From Comamonadaceae bacterium (GTDB lineage Bacteria; Pseudomonadota; Gammaproteobacteria; Burkholderiales; Burkholderiaceae_C): DNA of 15,186 bases. A program made the position numbers and the translations under genes. The stretch's first letter is position 1; each line of letters starts with the position of its first letter. The stretch is from the NCBI GenBank assembly GCA_947374485.1, contig CANCCF010000084.1, positions 1 through 15,186 on the forward strand, in the 5' to 3' direction. The notes under the pieces are model-generated. The model saw nothing but the letters and a program-made list of their open reading frames with translations. It did no database searches and was not told where the DNA came from. This document shows, one piece after another, positions 1 through 7,466 of this stretch.

Positions 1-301
1 TCGGGAACGGCGAATGCAGGTACATCTTGCCGTCGATCACCAGTGGCGAGCCCTCATGGCCACGCAGCACGCCGGTGGAGAAGGTCCAGGCCACCTGCAT
101 CTTGCCCACATTGGTGGTGTCGATCTGCTTGAGTTTGGAATAGCGCTGGTTGAACATGTCACCAGCCTGCATGGCCCAGTTGTCGGGGTTGGCGATGTTT
201 TTTTCAACATCGGCATTGGCCCAGACCAGTGCGGGAAGGATGGCCATTAGCGCCCAGAGCGGACGCAACAGCCATGCGAAAAATTGCCCGTTGAAGTGCA
301 T
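1..301 (-). CDS. PQQ-dependent methanol/alcohol dehydrogenase large subunit (XoxF/MxaF family), 5' part
   Basis: Only the first 100 codons are in the window; the gene runs off the left edge. The start ATG (299-301 on the reverse strand) is preceded by AGGAG at 308-312. Residues 1-28 form a signal peptide ending in LVWA before NADVEK, so the protein is exported to the periplasm. The mature N-terminus has NPDNWAMQAGD, then NQRYSKLKQI, then VAWTFSTGVLRGHEGSPLV, the first beta-propeller blade pattern of quinoprotein methanol dehydrogenases. Family members oxidise methanol or other primary alcohols with PQQ plus Ca2+ (MxaF) or a lanthanide (XoxF) and pass electrons to a c-type cytochrome. The Asp that separates lanthanide from calcium enzymes lies outside the window, so XoxF versus MxaF or Mdh2 is open; XoxF is my guess. 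The family call is strong. Confidence 0.88.
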   Translation of the reverse strand, partial: MHFNGQFFAWLLRPLWALMAILPALVWANADVEKNIANPDNWAMQAGDMFNQRYSKLKQIDTTNVGKMQVAWTFSTGVLRGHEGSPLVIDGKMYLHSPFP

Positions 302-585
302 TGAAATCTCCTCAAAAGTCGGATTGGTAACCCCTGAATGGATATCAATGGGTGGTAGCGCCGCTTTTGCTCTTCTGATGCACGCCACACCAATTGCCAG
401 TTCAGATTAGTGAGAATCCCAAAAAATCCAACTGGTGTTTGCCCCTATCCGTACGGATATTCGCAAAATGAAACAACAATAAATTGCATACGGACAGACA
501 AACCCACTGCCAATATGCCAATACTCCGGTTAATTGCCTGCTGGCGAACAGTTGCAAATCGACTGCGTCGCCAATGCGCAGGTGC
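302..585 (-). promoter_or_regulatory. Upstream region of the PQQ dehydrogenase gene
   Basis: This 284-bp gap lies between the 3' end of the TAXI gene and the dehydrogenase start, both on the minus strand, so it holds the 3' flank of one and the promoter region of the other. The middle part (about 400-500) is clearly AT-richer than its surroundings. It contains a perfect 14-bp palindrome at 446-459, a second TACGGA half-site at 489-494, and a perfect tandem repeat of TGCCAATA at 508-523. I see no convincing coding frame, no clear sigma-70 or sigma-54 pair, and no strong terminator after the TAXI gene. A role as regulatory region for the dehydrogenase is inferred. Confidence 0.5.
446..459. promoter_or_regulatory. 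Perfect 14-bp palindrome, possible operator
   Basis: TATCCGTACGGATA reads identically on both strands. It lies about 145 bp upstream of the dehydrogenase start codon in an AT-rich stretch. The half-site TACGGA occurs again at 489-494 on the same strand, 37 bp away. A perfect palindrome with an extra half-site fits binding of a dimeric regulator, for example a response regulator controlling alcohol oxidation, but no such regulator gene is in the window. Confidence 0.4.
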
Positions 586-1908
586 TTAGGGCCTGAACTT
601 GCGGCGCACCAGGTCGATGTGTTCCTTGAGCACATAGGCGTGCTCGGAAAACGCCAGAGGGATCACGGCATGCGTGACCTTGGACTCGATCTGGTCGAGT
701 TGCTTCTGCAAATCGTCGTACGCCTGACCCGGCTGCAGGGATTGGGCCTGGATTTCCAGGTACTTTAGCTCGCCATACCAGCGGTAGATGCGCCGCCGTA
801 TGCGCCAGCCGTACAGCGCGGGCGCCGCGCGGAACAGCGGCACCATGATGGCCAGCAAGGGGATGATGGCCAGGGCCGCACGGTCCACCAGCGTGGCCAG
901 CCAGAACGGCAGGTAGCGCTGAAGGAACGGCGGGCCGGACTTGTAAAAACGTTCGGCATCCTTGCTGAGTGGAAAGTCGGTGTCCTTGACGGCCGGAAAG
1001 GCGTGCGGTGCATTGAGCAAATCGGCCTTGGCATGGGTGGTCTGCATGGCTTTCATGAGCAAGGCCACGATGGCGGGATGCAGATTGCCAGTGACTACCA
1101 CGGTGGTGGTAGTGGCCAGCAGGTGCAGTTCACGGGCTGGCACGTTGGCCGCCAGGTCCATGGCACCGTGCGGCAACACCAGGTGGTGCAGGTAGGGGAA
1201 CTGGCGCGTGGTGGCTTCGGCCTGGTCCAGGTTCATGGCGCGCAGGCCGGGAAAGGCCATCAGCGAGCGCACCTGCTTGGACTCGGGCGCACCGATGAAG
1301 AAGGCCGCGTCCACGTCTCCCTCCTGCAACTGCAACTGGGCCTGTTTGCGGTCGGCAAAGACAAAGTGGCTGTTGTCCGCCTCCACACCACTGGCCTTGA
1401 GCAGGCGCAGCGCCAGCACCTGGGTGCCGGTGCCCTTGCTGCCCACGGCAATACGCTTGCCCCGCAAGTCCGACAGGCGGGTGTGCGGCATCTTGCCGCG
1501 GTAAAAGATCCAGATCGGCTCGTATGACACCGCGCCCAGCGAGAGCAGTTCCACATCCGAATCCAATGCGTGGCTCTCTTCGGTGTCGGCCAGGCCGTCC
1601 TGCAAAAAGGCTACCCGCGCCGAGTCATCGGGGTCGCGCAAGCGCTTGATGTTGTCCAGCGCGCCGCCGCTGGATTGCACATCGAGCGTGACGCCGTCTT
1701 CGGCCAACTGTTTGGCATAGCTCTGGGCAAACTCCCGGTATTCGCTGTCCTCTGCGCCGGTGGCCATCACCACCTGCATGCGCGGCGCCGGGTCTATGAA
1801 GTGCAGCGCGGCCCACACGGCAGCGGCCAGCAGCAATACCACCGGCACGGTGGACACCAAGGCATCCCTCCAGGAGAAGCGGCGAATCCAGGCAATGGTT
1901 TTTCCCAT
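586..1908 (-). CDS. TAXI-family (TRAP-type) solute-binding protein, membrane anchored
   Basis: 440 aa. Residues 18-36 form an N-terminal membrane segment, kept as an anchor rather than a cleaved signal. Residues about 44-325 form a periplasmic-binding fold of the TAXI/NMT1 type, with VVMATGAEDSEYREFAQ near the start, LSDLRGKRIAVGSKGTGT (145-162) and GDVDAAFFIGAP (197-208). A second membrane helix at about 336-358 is followed by a basic, probably cytoplasmic tail with a short coiled-coil-like helix (385-412). TAXI proteins normally deliver solutes to TRAP permeases, but no DctQ or DctM gene is present here, and the two-helix form suggests a stand-alone sensor or binding protein. The ATG start has only a weak purine stretch before it. 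It follows the DUF1499 gene by 30 bp and is probably cotranscribed with it. Ligand unknown. Confidence 0.82.
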   Translation of the reverse strand: MGKTIAWIRRFSWRDALVSTVPVVLLLAAAVWAALHFIDPAPRMQVVMATGAEDSEYREFAQSYAKQLAEDGVTLDVQSSGGALDNIKRLRDPDDSARVAFLQDGLADTEESHALDSDVELLSLGAVSYEPIWIFYRGKMPHTRLSDLRGKRIAVGSKGTGTQVLALRLLKASGVEADNSHFVFADRKQAQLQLQEGDVDAAFFIGAPESKQVRSLMAFPGLRAMNLDQAEATTRQFPYLHHLVLPHGAMDLAANVPARELHLLATTTTVVVTGNLHPAIVALLMKAMQTTHAKADLLNAPHAFPAVKDTDFPLSKDAERFYKSGPPFLQRYLPFWLATLVDRAALAIIPLLAIMVPLFRAAPALYGWRIRRRIYRWYGELKYLEIQAQSLQPGQAYDDLQKQLDQIESKVTHAVIPLAFSEHAYVLKEHIDLVRRKFRP

Positions 1909-1938
1909 GGGTCTTTCGGTAGGTTCTTTGACGATTCG

Positions 1939-2676
1939 TCAGGGCTGCTGCAACTTGTGCAGGAAGGCACGCACGCGCTCGGCGTTGGTGCCGAAATCGC
2001 TGCCGCCCACGCGGGATACGGAACGCACATCAACCCGGCTGCCCTGCCCCTCCGCGCGGATGCGGATCACCACGTCATCCTTGAAGCCAAACAGCAGCGT
2101 GGTGGCCGTGGCCTCGATGCGCAACTCGGCGGGCTGCGCAGCCACCAGTTCCCAACCCATGGCCTGCACCACCTGCTGCGCGCGCGCAAAGGCCTGCTGC
2201 GGCGGCATGGTCAGAACCACCGGAACGATGTCCGGGTAGCCTTGCTTTTGCTGCGCCGCAACGGCCGCGCTGTAGTCCAGCCCATTGGGTGCATGCTGGC
2301 GCAATGGCAGCACGGCCACAAAGCCCGGTGGGTCCTGGGTATCTGTGGATACGTCGTGGATGTGTGGCAACTGGTTGACCTGGCTCCATAAGTAAGCCGG
2401 GGGCCCAAAGGCCACAAGCGACAAAAGGGCTGCCGCCAGAGCTTGCCTGCGCGCGTCAGGCGCCAGCCTGCCCCAGCCCAGCAGGGCCAATAGCACGGCC
2501 AGTGCGCAGACGGCGCCTGCGACTGTGGCTGCCCAACGCATGGTCATCAAGGCCGCCTTGAGGGCCAGCCACTGCAGGCGGTACATCGGGCCTGCCAGCA
2601 GTTCCACGGCCAGGCACACCAGGGCCAGCAACAGCATGCCAATGGCCAGCCGTTCCAACGGTTTTTTTGTGTTCAT
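1939..2676 (-). CDS. DUF1499 domain membrane protein
   Basis: 245 aa. Three predicted membrane helices fill the N-terminal half (about 9-29, 48-68 and 79-97). The C-terminal half carries the DUF1499 signature around 105-118 (HIHDVSTDTQDPPGF), ending in a domain with VSRVGGSDFGTNAERVRAFL. The function of DUF1499 is not established. The ATG was chosen because AAAGGTGA sits about 7 nt upstream; the open frame continues upstream only as an antisense/out-of-frame run through the permease gene. It lies 107 bp after the last transporter gene and 30 bp before the TAXI gene, in the same direction. It may be read through from the transporter operon or form its own unit with the TAXI gene. Confidence 0.82.
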   Translation of the reverse strand: MNTKKPLERLAIGMLLLALVCLAVELLAGPMYRLQWLALKAALMTMRWAATVAGAVCALAVLLALLGWGRLAPDARRQALAAALLSLVAFGPPAYLWSQVNQLPHIHDVSTDTQDPPGFVAVLPLRQHAPNGLDYSAAVAAQQKQGYPDIVPVVLTMPPQQAFARAQQVVQAMGWELVAAQPAELRIEATATTLLFGFKDDVVIRIRAEGQGSRVDVRSVSRVGGSDFGTNAERVRAFLHKLQQP

Positions 2677-2783
2677 AGGGTTGTCACCTTTCTGGCGCGG
2701 GCACTGTGGCTGCGCGGAACCGATGCTAGTGCATGGCTGGCGCTGGCGCTTGCGTGGACGGGGATGTCCGCCGCAAGAGCGGG

Positions 2784-3752
2784 CTAGCGTTCCTTCAAGT
2801 ATGGTTTGCCAAGCGCCTGGGGTGCCACGGCCTTGCCGATAAACCCGGCCAACAGCACCACCGTCAGCACATAGGGCAAGGCCTGGATGAACTGCACCGG
2901 CACCTCGCCCACCAGTGGCAGCGCCACGCCCTGCAGGCGGATGGCGGCGGCGTCCAGAAAGCCGAACAGCAGGCAGGCCCAGAGCGCGCCAAAGGGCTGC
3001 CAGCGGCCGAAGATCAGGGCCGCCAGCGCCATGAAGCCGCGCCCGGCCGTCATGTTGGCGGAGAAGTTGGCACTTTGCGCCAGCACCAGATAACTGCCGG
3101 CCAGGCCGCAGAGCAAGCCGTTCAGGGTCAGCGCGGTGTAGCGCAGGCGCAGCACCGAGACCCCGGCCGCATCCACCATGTGCGGGTTCTCGCCCACGGC
3201 GCGCAGGCGCAGGCCAAAGCGGGTGCGGTACAACAGCCACCACACCAGGGGCACCAGCGCATAGGCAAAGTAAACCAGCGCGCTGTGCGTCAAAAAGCCC
3301 TCGCCCAGCACGCGGCCCATGTAAGGGATAAAGCCCAGCAACGTGCCCGCCTCCGGGAACAGCGGCTGGATACGCACGCTGGTGGCCACTGGCGGCGTCT
3401 GCCCACCCTGCGCAAACCAGGCAATGCCCAGCACCACGGTCAGCCCCACGGCAATGATGTTGATGGCCACGCCCGACACCACCTGGTCGCCCCGGTGGCT
3501 GACACAGGCCAGGCCATGCATCCACGACAGCAGCACCGCGACACCCATGGCCGCCAGCAGCGCCAGGCTGGTGGAGCCGGAGACGGCACCGGTGGCGCCC
3601 GCAATAAAAGCGGCAAACAGCATCTTGCCCTCCAGGCCAATGTCCACCACGCCGGAGCGCTCGGAGAACAAGCCTGCCAGCGCGCACAAAATCAGCGGCG
3701 TTGCCAGCCGCAAGGTGGAGGCCAGCAAGGCGCCCAGAGACGCTTCATCCAT
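2784..3752 (-). CDS. BMP-type nucleoside ABC transporter, permease subunit 2 (NupQ/YufQ-like)
   Basis: 322 aa from the chosen ATG at 3750-3752 (MDEASLGALLAS). An upstream in-frame start at 3809 would add 19 polar residues lying inside the preceding permease gene and is unlikely. The protein is a multi-pass inner-membrane permease of the BPD_transp_2 family. The hallmark SERSGVVDIGLEGKML lies at about residues 30-45, and there is a cytoplasmic FGLRLRAVGENPHMVDAAGVSV loop, the site of contact with the ATPase in this family. It overlaps the stop of permease 1 by 8 nt (ATGGATGA), which points to translational coupling and a permease heterodimer. Nucleoside specificity is inferred from the surrounding hydrolase and pseudouridine genes. 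Confidence 0.9.
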   Translation of the reverse strand: MDEASLGALLASTLRLATPLILCALAGLFSERSGVVDIGLEGKMLFAAFIAGATGAVSGSTSLALLAAMGVAVLLSWMHGLACVSHRGDQVVSGVAINIIAVGLTVVLGIAWFAQGGQTPPVATSVRIQPLFPEAGTLLGFIPYMGRVLGEGFLTHSALVYFAYALVPLVWWLLYRTRFGLRLRAVGENPHMVDAAGVSVLRLRYTALTLNGLLCGLAGSYLVLAQSANFSANMTAGRGFMALAALIFGRWQPFGALWACLLFGFLDAAAIRLQGVALPLVGEVPVQFIQALPYVLTVVLLAGFIGKAVAPQALGKPYLKER

Positions 3753-4863
3753 GGCGCACCCCCGCAGCCCGTGGCACCAGACGCAGGCCGGCTGCCACTG
3801 CAGGCGCAATCACATAGGTCATGGCGCCCGAGAACAGCACAATAAAACCCTGCAGCATGACCACCATGTCGCGGCTGAAACCGGGCACATCAAAGGCCAC
3901 TTCGGCACCGCCCTGGAACAGCGCGCCAAACAACACGCTGGCAAACACAATGCCTACCGGGTGGTTGCGCCCCATCAAGGCCACGGCAATGCCGGTAAAG
4001 CCCGCACCGCCCACAAACTCCAGAATCAGCTTGCCGCTGACCCCGGCAATTTCATTCATGCCCACCATGCCCGCGAGAGCCCCGGATATGGCCATGGCAA
4101 TCAGCGTCTGGTGTTTGGAGTGGATGCCCGCGTATTCCGCCGCACTGGGGCTGGAGCCCACCGCGCGCAAGCGGTAACCCGCGCGGCTGCGCCACAAGAA
4201 CAGATACACCACCCCACAGGCTACAAGCGCCAACAGCAGGCTCACATTCAAGGGGGACGCGGGCCACTCCACACCCAGCCAGCCAAGGGCCTGCTGCACG
4301 CTGGGCAGCTTGGCCGAGTCGGCAAAGACTTTGCTTTCAATCGCCATCATGCCCTTGGGCCGCAGGTGGTTGACCAGCAGATAGACCAGCAGCGAGCTGG
4401 CAATGAAGTTGAACATGATGGTGGTGATGACCACATGGCTGCCGCGGTAGGCCTGCAAATACGCGGGCACTGCCGCCCACAGCAGGCCAAACAGCATGCC
4501 CACCAGCAGCATGACGGGCAGCATGGCCCAGGCGGGCAGGCTGGCGGACAGGTAGAGAGCAGCCAGCCCCGTGCCCAAGCCCCCCATCACCGCCTGACCT
4601 TCGCCGCCAATGTTGAACAGGCCGCCATGGAAGGCCACGGCCACGGCCAGGCCGGTAAAGATAAAAGTGGTGGCGTAGTACAACGTGTAGGAGAGGCCCC
4701 GCGCGCTGCCAAACGCGCCCTGCACCAGGGCGGTCATGACTTCCACAGGGCTTTGCCCCACCATGGCCACCACGGCGGCTGCGGCCAGCAGGGCCACGGC
4801 CAGGCAGACCACGGGTAGCAGCACCAGGTCGGCCCAGCGTGGCAGGGTACTGGGCACACTCAT
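3745..4863 (-). CDS. BMP-type nucleoside ABC transporter, permease subunit 1 (NupP/YufP-like)
   Basis: 372 aa from ATG 4861-4863 (MSVPSTLPRWADL). This start has GGAGGAA just upstream and overlaps the ATPase stop by 4 nt (ATGA). An open frame continues to 4908, but that extension is the ATPase C-terminus read in another frame. It is a hydrophobic protein with about eight or more membrane segments. It carries GGLFNIGGEGQ (about residues 79-89), YRGSHVVITTIMFNFIA in the middle, and the loop SRAGYRLRAVGSSPSAAEYAGI, all typical of the larger permease of Bmp-dependent purine/nucleoside importers. It forms the transmembrane path together with permease 2 and is powered by the adjacent ATPase. Confidence 0.9.
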   Translation of the reverse strand: MSVPSTLPRWADLVLLPVVCLAVALLAAAAVVAMVGQSPVEVMTALVQGAFGSARGLSYTLYYATTFIFTGLAVAVAFHGGLFNIGGEGQAVMGGLGTGLAALYLSASLPAWAMLPVMLLVGMLFGLLWAAVPAYLQAYRGSHVVITTIMFNFIASSLLVYLLVNHLRPKGMMAIESKVFADSAKLPSVQQALGWLGVEWPASPLNVSLLLALVACGVVYLFLWRSRAGYRLRAVGSSPSAAEYAGIHSKHQTLIAMAISGALAGMVGMNEIAGVSGKLILEFVGGAGFTGIAVALMGRNHPVGIVFASVLFGALFQGGAEVAFDVPGFSRDMVVMLQGFIVLFSGAMTYVIAPAVAAGLRLVPRAAGVRHG

Positions 4864-6401
4864 GCGTTTCCTCCGGTCATCAAAAGGCCCAGACCGGCTT
4901 CGGTGCAATCGGCAATGGCCAGCTCACCGGCGATGCGGCCCTGGTTCATCACCATCACCCGGTCGGAGAGGGCCAAAATTTCGTCCAGTTCGCTGGACAC
5001 CACCAGCACGGCGCAGCCCGCGTCGCGCATGGCGCGCAGCTGGGTGTAAATGAATTCAATGGCACCAATGTCCACGCCGCGCGTGGGCTGGCCCACCAGC
5101 AGCACCTTGGGGGCCTGACCCAGCTCACGCGCCAACACCAGCTTCTGCTGGTTGCCACCGGAGAACTTGCTGCTCACCAGGGCCGGGTCGCGCGGGCGCA
5201 CATCGAAGCGCTCCATCATGTGGGCGGTGGCGGCCTTCATGGCCGCGTGGCGCATCCAGGGGCCGCTGCGGTAGGCGCTCAGGCCGTCGTAGCCCAGCAC
5301 CGCCGACTCCCAGGCACCAAAGGCCATGACCAGCGCGCGCGCATGGCGGTCTTCGGGCACATGGGCCAGGCCCAGGTGCCTGGCGGTTTGGGGATCCAGC
5401 CACTGGGCCGGTGTGAAGCGTTGACCGCACACCGTCAATGCGCCCTGGGTGGGCGTCAGCAGACCACTGAGCACGTCCAGCAACTCGCTTTGGCCATTGC
5501 CAGAAACCCCGGCAATGCCCACGATTTCACCGGCGCGCAGCTGCACATCAATGCCCGAGAGGCGCAGCACCTGCAGGCTGTCGCGCAGCTCCAATTGGCT
5601 GGCGGCCAGCAGCACTTCGCCGCCCTGGCGTGCCTCGCCTTCGACACGCCCCATGTTCACCTTGCGTCCAACCATGGCCTCGGCCAGGCCCGCAATGGTG
5701 GCCTCGGCAATGGGCAGCTCCTGCACCACCTGCCCGGCACGCATGACGGTCACAAAGTCGCACAAGCCCATGACTTCCTTGAGCTTGTGGGTAATCAACA
5801 CAATGGTGGCTCCCTGCGCCCGCAGGCCGCGCAGCACGTCAAACAGCTGCAGGGTTTCCTGCGGTGTCAGTACGGCGGTGGGCTCGTCCAGAATCAGGAC
5901 TTTGGCGCCCCGGTAGAGCGCCTTGAGAATCTCCAGGCGCTGGCGGTCGCCCACGGCCAGATCGGCCACCAGGGCATCCAACTTGACGTGCAGGCCGGTG
6001 GACTGCATCAGCGCCTCGAGCTTGCCGCGCACCTGGTGGGTAGCGCGCAGCAGCAGCCAGTGGGGCTCGGCGCCCAGCATCACGTTTTCAATTGCAGTGA
6101 GTGTGTCCACCAGCATGAAGTGCTGGTGGACCATGCCGATTCCTTGGGCAATGGCGTCGTCGGCGTTGTGGATTTCTACCGGCTGGCCATTCACCTCGAT
6201 TGAGCCACGGTCGGCCCGGTAAAAGCCGTACAGCACCGACATCAGCGTGCTCTTGCCCGCGCCGTTTTCGCCAACCAGGCCGTGCACGGTTCCCGCGCGC
6301 ACACCCAATGAAACATCCACATTCGCCTGGACTGCGCCAAAGCGTTTGTGGATGCCGCGCATGTGCACCGCAAGCGGTGCCGCTTCTGCTGTTGCGTTCA
6401 A
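4860..6401 (-). CDS. BMP-type nucleoside ABC transporter, tandem ATP-binding protein (NupO/YufO-like)
   Basis: 513 aa with two ABC domains in one chain. Domain 1 has Walker A GENGAGKS (44-51), Q-loop VHQHF (91-95), signature LAVGDRQR (148-155), Walker B VLILDEP (168-174) and the H-loop H205. Domain 2 is degenerate: the P-loop reads GVSGNGQS (298-305) without the GK[ST] lysine, and the Walker B region reads VLLVGQPT, lacking the usual Asp-Glu pair. Its signature SGGNQQK (414-420) is intact. This asymmetry is usual for the YufO/RbsA-like group. The frame opens with TTG at 6399-6401, 23 nt after the BMP stop, without a clear Shine-Dalgarno. An in-frame GTG (residue 12) and ATG (residue 14) are alternatives; I prefer TTG because it gives the usual distance to Walker A. 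Confidence 0.9.
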   Translation of the reverse strand: MNATAEAAPLAVHMRGIHKRFGAVQANVDVSLGVRAGTVHGLVGENGAGKSTLMSVLYGFYRADRGSIEVNGQPVEIHNADDAIAQGIGMVHQHFMLVDTLTAIENVMLGAEPHWLLLRATHQVRGKLEALMQSTGLHVKLDALVADLAVGDRQRLEILKALYRGAKVLILDEPTAVLTPQETLQLFDVLRGLRAQGATIVLITHKLKEVMGLCDFVTVMRAGQVVQELPIAEATIAGLAEAMVGRKVNMGRVEGEARQGGEVLLAASQLELRDSLQVLRLSGIDVQLRAGEIVGIAGVSGNGQSELLDVLSGLLTPTQGALTVCGQRFTPAQWLDPQTARHLGLAHVPEDRHARALVMAFGAWESAVLGYDGLSAYRSGPWMRHAAMKAATAHMMERFDVRPRDPALVSSKFSGGNQQKLVLARELGQAPKVLLVGQPTRGVDIGAIEFIYTQLRAMRDAGCAVLVVSSELDEILALSDRVMVMNQGRIAGELAIADCTEAGLGLLMTGGNA

Positions 6402-6424
6402 GCGGTCAGGAGATCAGTTCGCAA

Positions 6425-7405
6425 TCAGTATTTGCAGGCGTTGTCGGCCATGTAGTCAGACACCTTGATCTTGCCGCTGATGATGTCGGCCTTGGCTGCG
6501 TCCACCTTCTTCTTCATGTCGGCGGTGACCAGCTTGGCGTTGTTGGCGTCCATGGCGTAATCCACGCCGCCTTCTTTCAGGCCCAGCACAGTCATGCCGG
6601 GCTTGAAGCCCATGGAGACGTTGTACACGGCCACGTCCACGCGCTTGAGCATGGAGGTGAGCATGGTGCCGGGCTGCAGATGGTTCTGGTTGCTGTCCAC
6701 ACCAATGGCCAGCTTGCCGCTGTCCTTGGCGGCCTGGTACACGCCCATGCCGGTGGCGCCCGCTGCGGCAAACACCACATCCGCGCCCTTGGCAAATTGG
6801 GCCTTGGCCAGCTCGCCACCGCGTGCCGGGTCGTTCCAGGCAGCACCCGTGGTGCCGGTCATGTTTTCAAACACCTCGGCCTTGGGGTTGGCAAACTTGG
6901 CGCCCTGCTCGTACCCGCAGCCAAAGCGGCGGATCAGGGGGATGTCCATGCCGCCCACAAAGCCGACCTTGCCACTCTTGCTGGCCATGGCCGCCATGGC
7001 GCCCACCAGGAAGCTGCCTTCCTGTTCCTTGAAGACGACGGACTGCACGTTGGGCAGTTCAACCACCATGTCGACAATCGCGAAGTTCAGCTTGGGGAAT
7101 TCCTTGGCCACTTTTTCCACCGCAGAGGCTTGCGAGAAGCCCACGCTGATGATGGGGCTCGCGCCTTTTTCGGCCATGCGGCGCACCGACTGCTCGCGCT
7201 GCGATTCGTTGGTCACTTCAAATTCCAGGTACTTCTTGCCGGTTTCCTTCTTCCACTTTTCCATGCCGTTGTAGGCGGCTTCGTTGAAGGACTTGTCGAA
7301 CTTGCCACCCAGGTCATAAATGATGGCGGGTTCGGCCACGGCTGCGAAACTCGCGGCCATTGCTGCGGCCAACACGCCCAGTTTCACATTGCTCAGAATT
7401 TGCAT
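6425..7405 (-). CDS. BMP-family substrate-binding protein of a nucleoside ABC transporter
   Basis: 326 aa. The ATG at 7403-7405 has GGAG 7 nt upstream. A TTG at 7441 in the same frame would put hydrophilic residues before the signal peptide and is rejected. Residues 1-24 are a signal peptide ending FAAVA before EPAIIYDLGG. There is no lipobox cysteine, so this is a soluble periplasmic protein, unlike the lipoprotein relatives of Gram-positives and spirochaetes. Family marks are DLGGKFDKSFNEAAYNG, EQEGSFLVGAMAA, GFVGGMDIPLIRRF, GATGMGVYQAAKD and IGVDSNQN. BMP proteins of this class bind purine or other nucleosides. It lies 24 nt before the ATPase gene and 61 bp after nucleoside hydrolase 1. 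That AT-richer gap could hold an internal promoter giving extra binding protein, but no clear -35/-10 pair is visible. Confidence 0.92.
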   Translation of the reverse strand: MQILSNVKLGVLAAAMAASFAAVAEPAIIYDLGGKFDKSFNEAAYNGMEKWKKETGKKYLEFEVTNESQREQSVRRMAEKGASPIISVGFSQASAVEKVAKEFPKLNFAIVDMVVELPNVQSVVFKEQEGSFLVGAMAAMASKSGKVGFVGGMDIPLIRRFGCGYEQGAKFANPKAEVFENMTGTTGAAWNDPARGGELAKAQFAKGADVVFAAAGATGMGVYQAAKDSGKLAIGVDSNQNHLQPGTMLTSMLKRVDVAVYNVSMGFKPGMTVLGLKEGGVDYAMDANNAKLVTADMKKKVDAAKADIISGKIKVSDYMADNACKY

Positions 7406-7466
7406 GGAGGTTCTCCGTTGATTGCAGGTTGAAAAAATCAATATTACAGACTAACCGGTGCGGCGC

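Noticed and set aside
500..530. Sigma-54-like element on the minus strand upstream of the dehydrogenase (TGGCAG followed by TTTGT)
   Set aside because: The -12 GC is missing, so it does not meet the consensus.
402..635. Small minus-strand frame overlapping the 3' end of the TAXI gene
   Set aside because: No ribosome-binding site or recognisable domain; about a third of it overlaps the TAXI coding end in another frame.
2733..6203. Long plus-strand open frames (2733-3845, 3343-4818, 4839-6203) opposite the transporter genes
   Set aside because: They are rich in His, Gln, Arg and Ala without domains or ribosome-binding sites, as expected for antisense frames of GC-rich genes. The minus-strand frames encode clear ABC transporter subunits.
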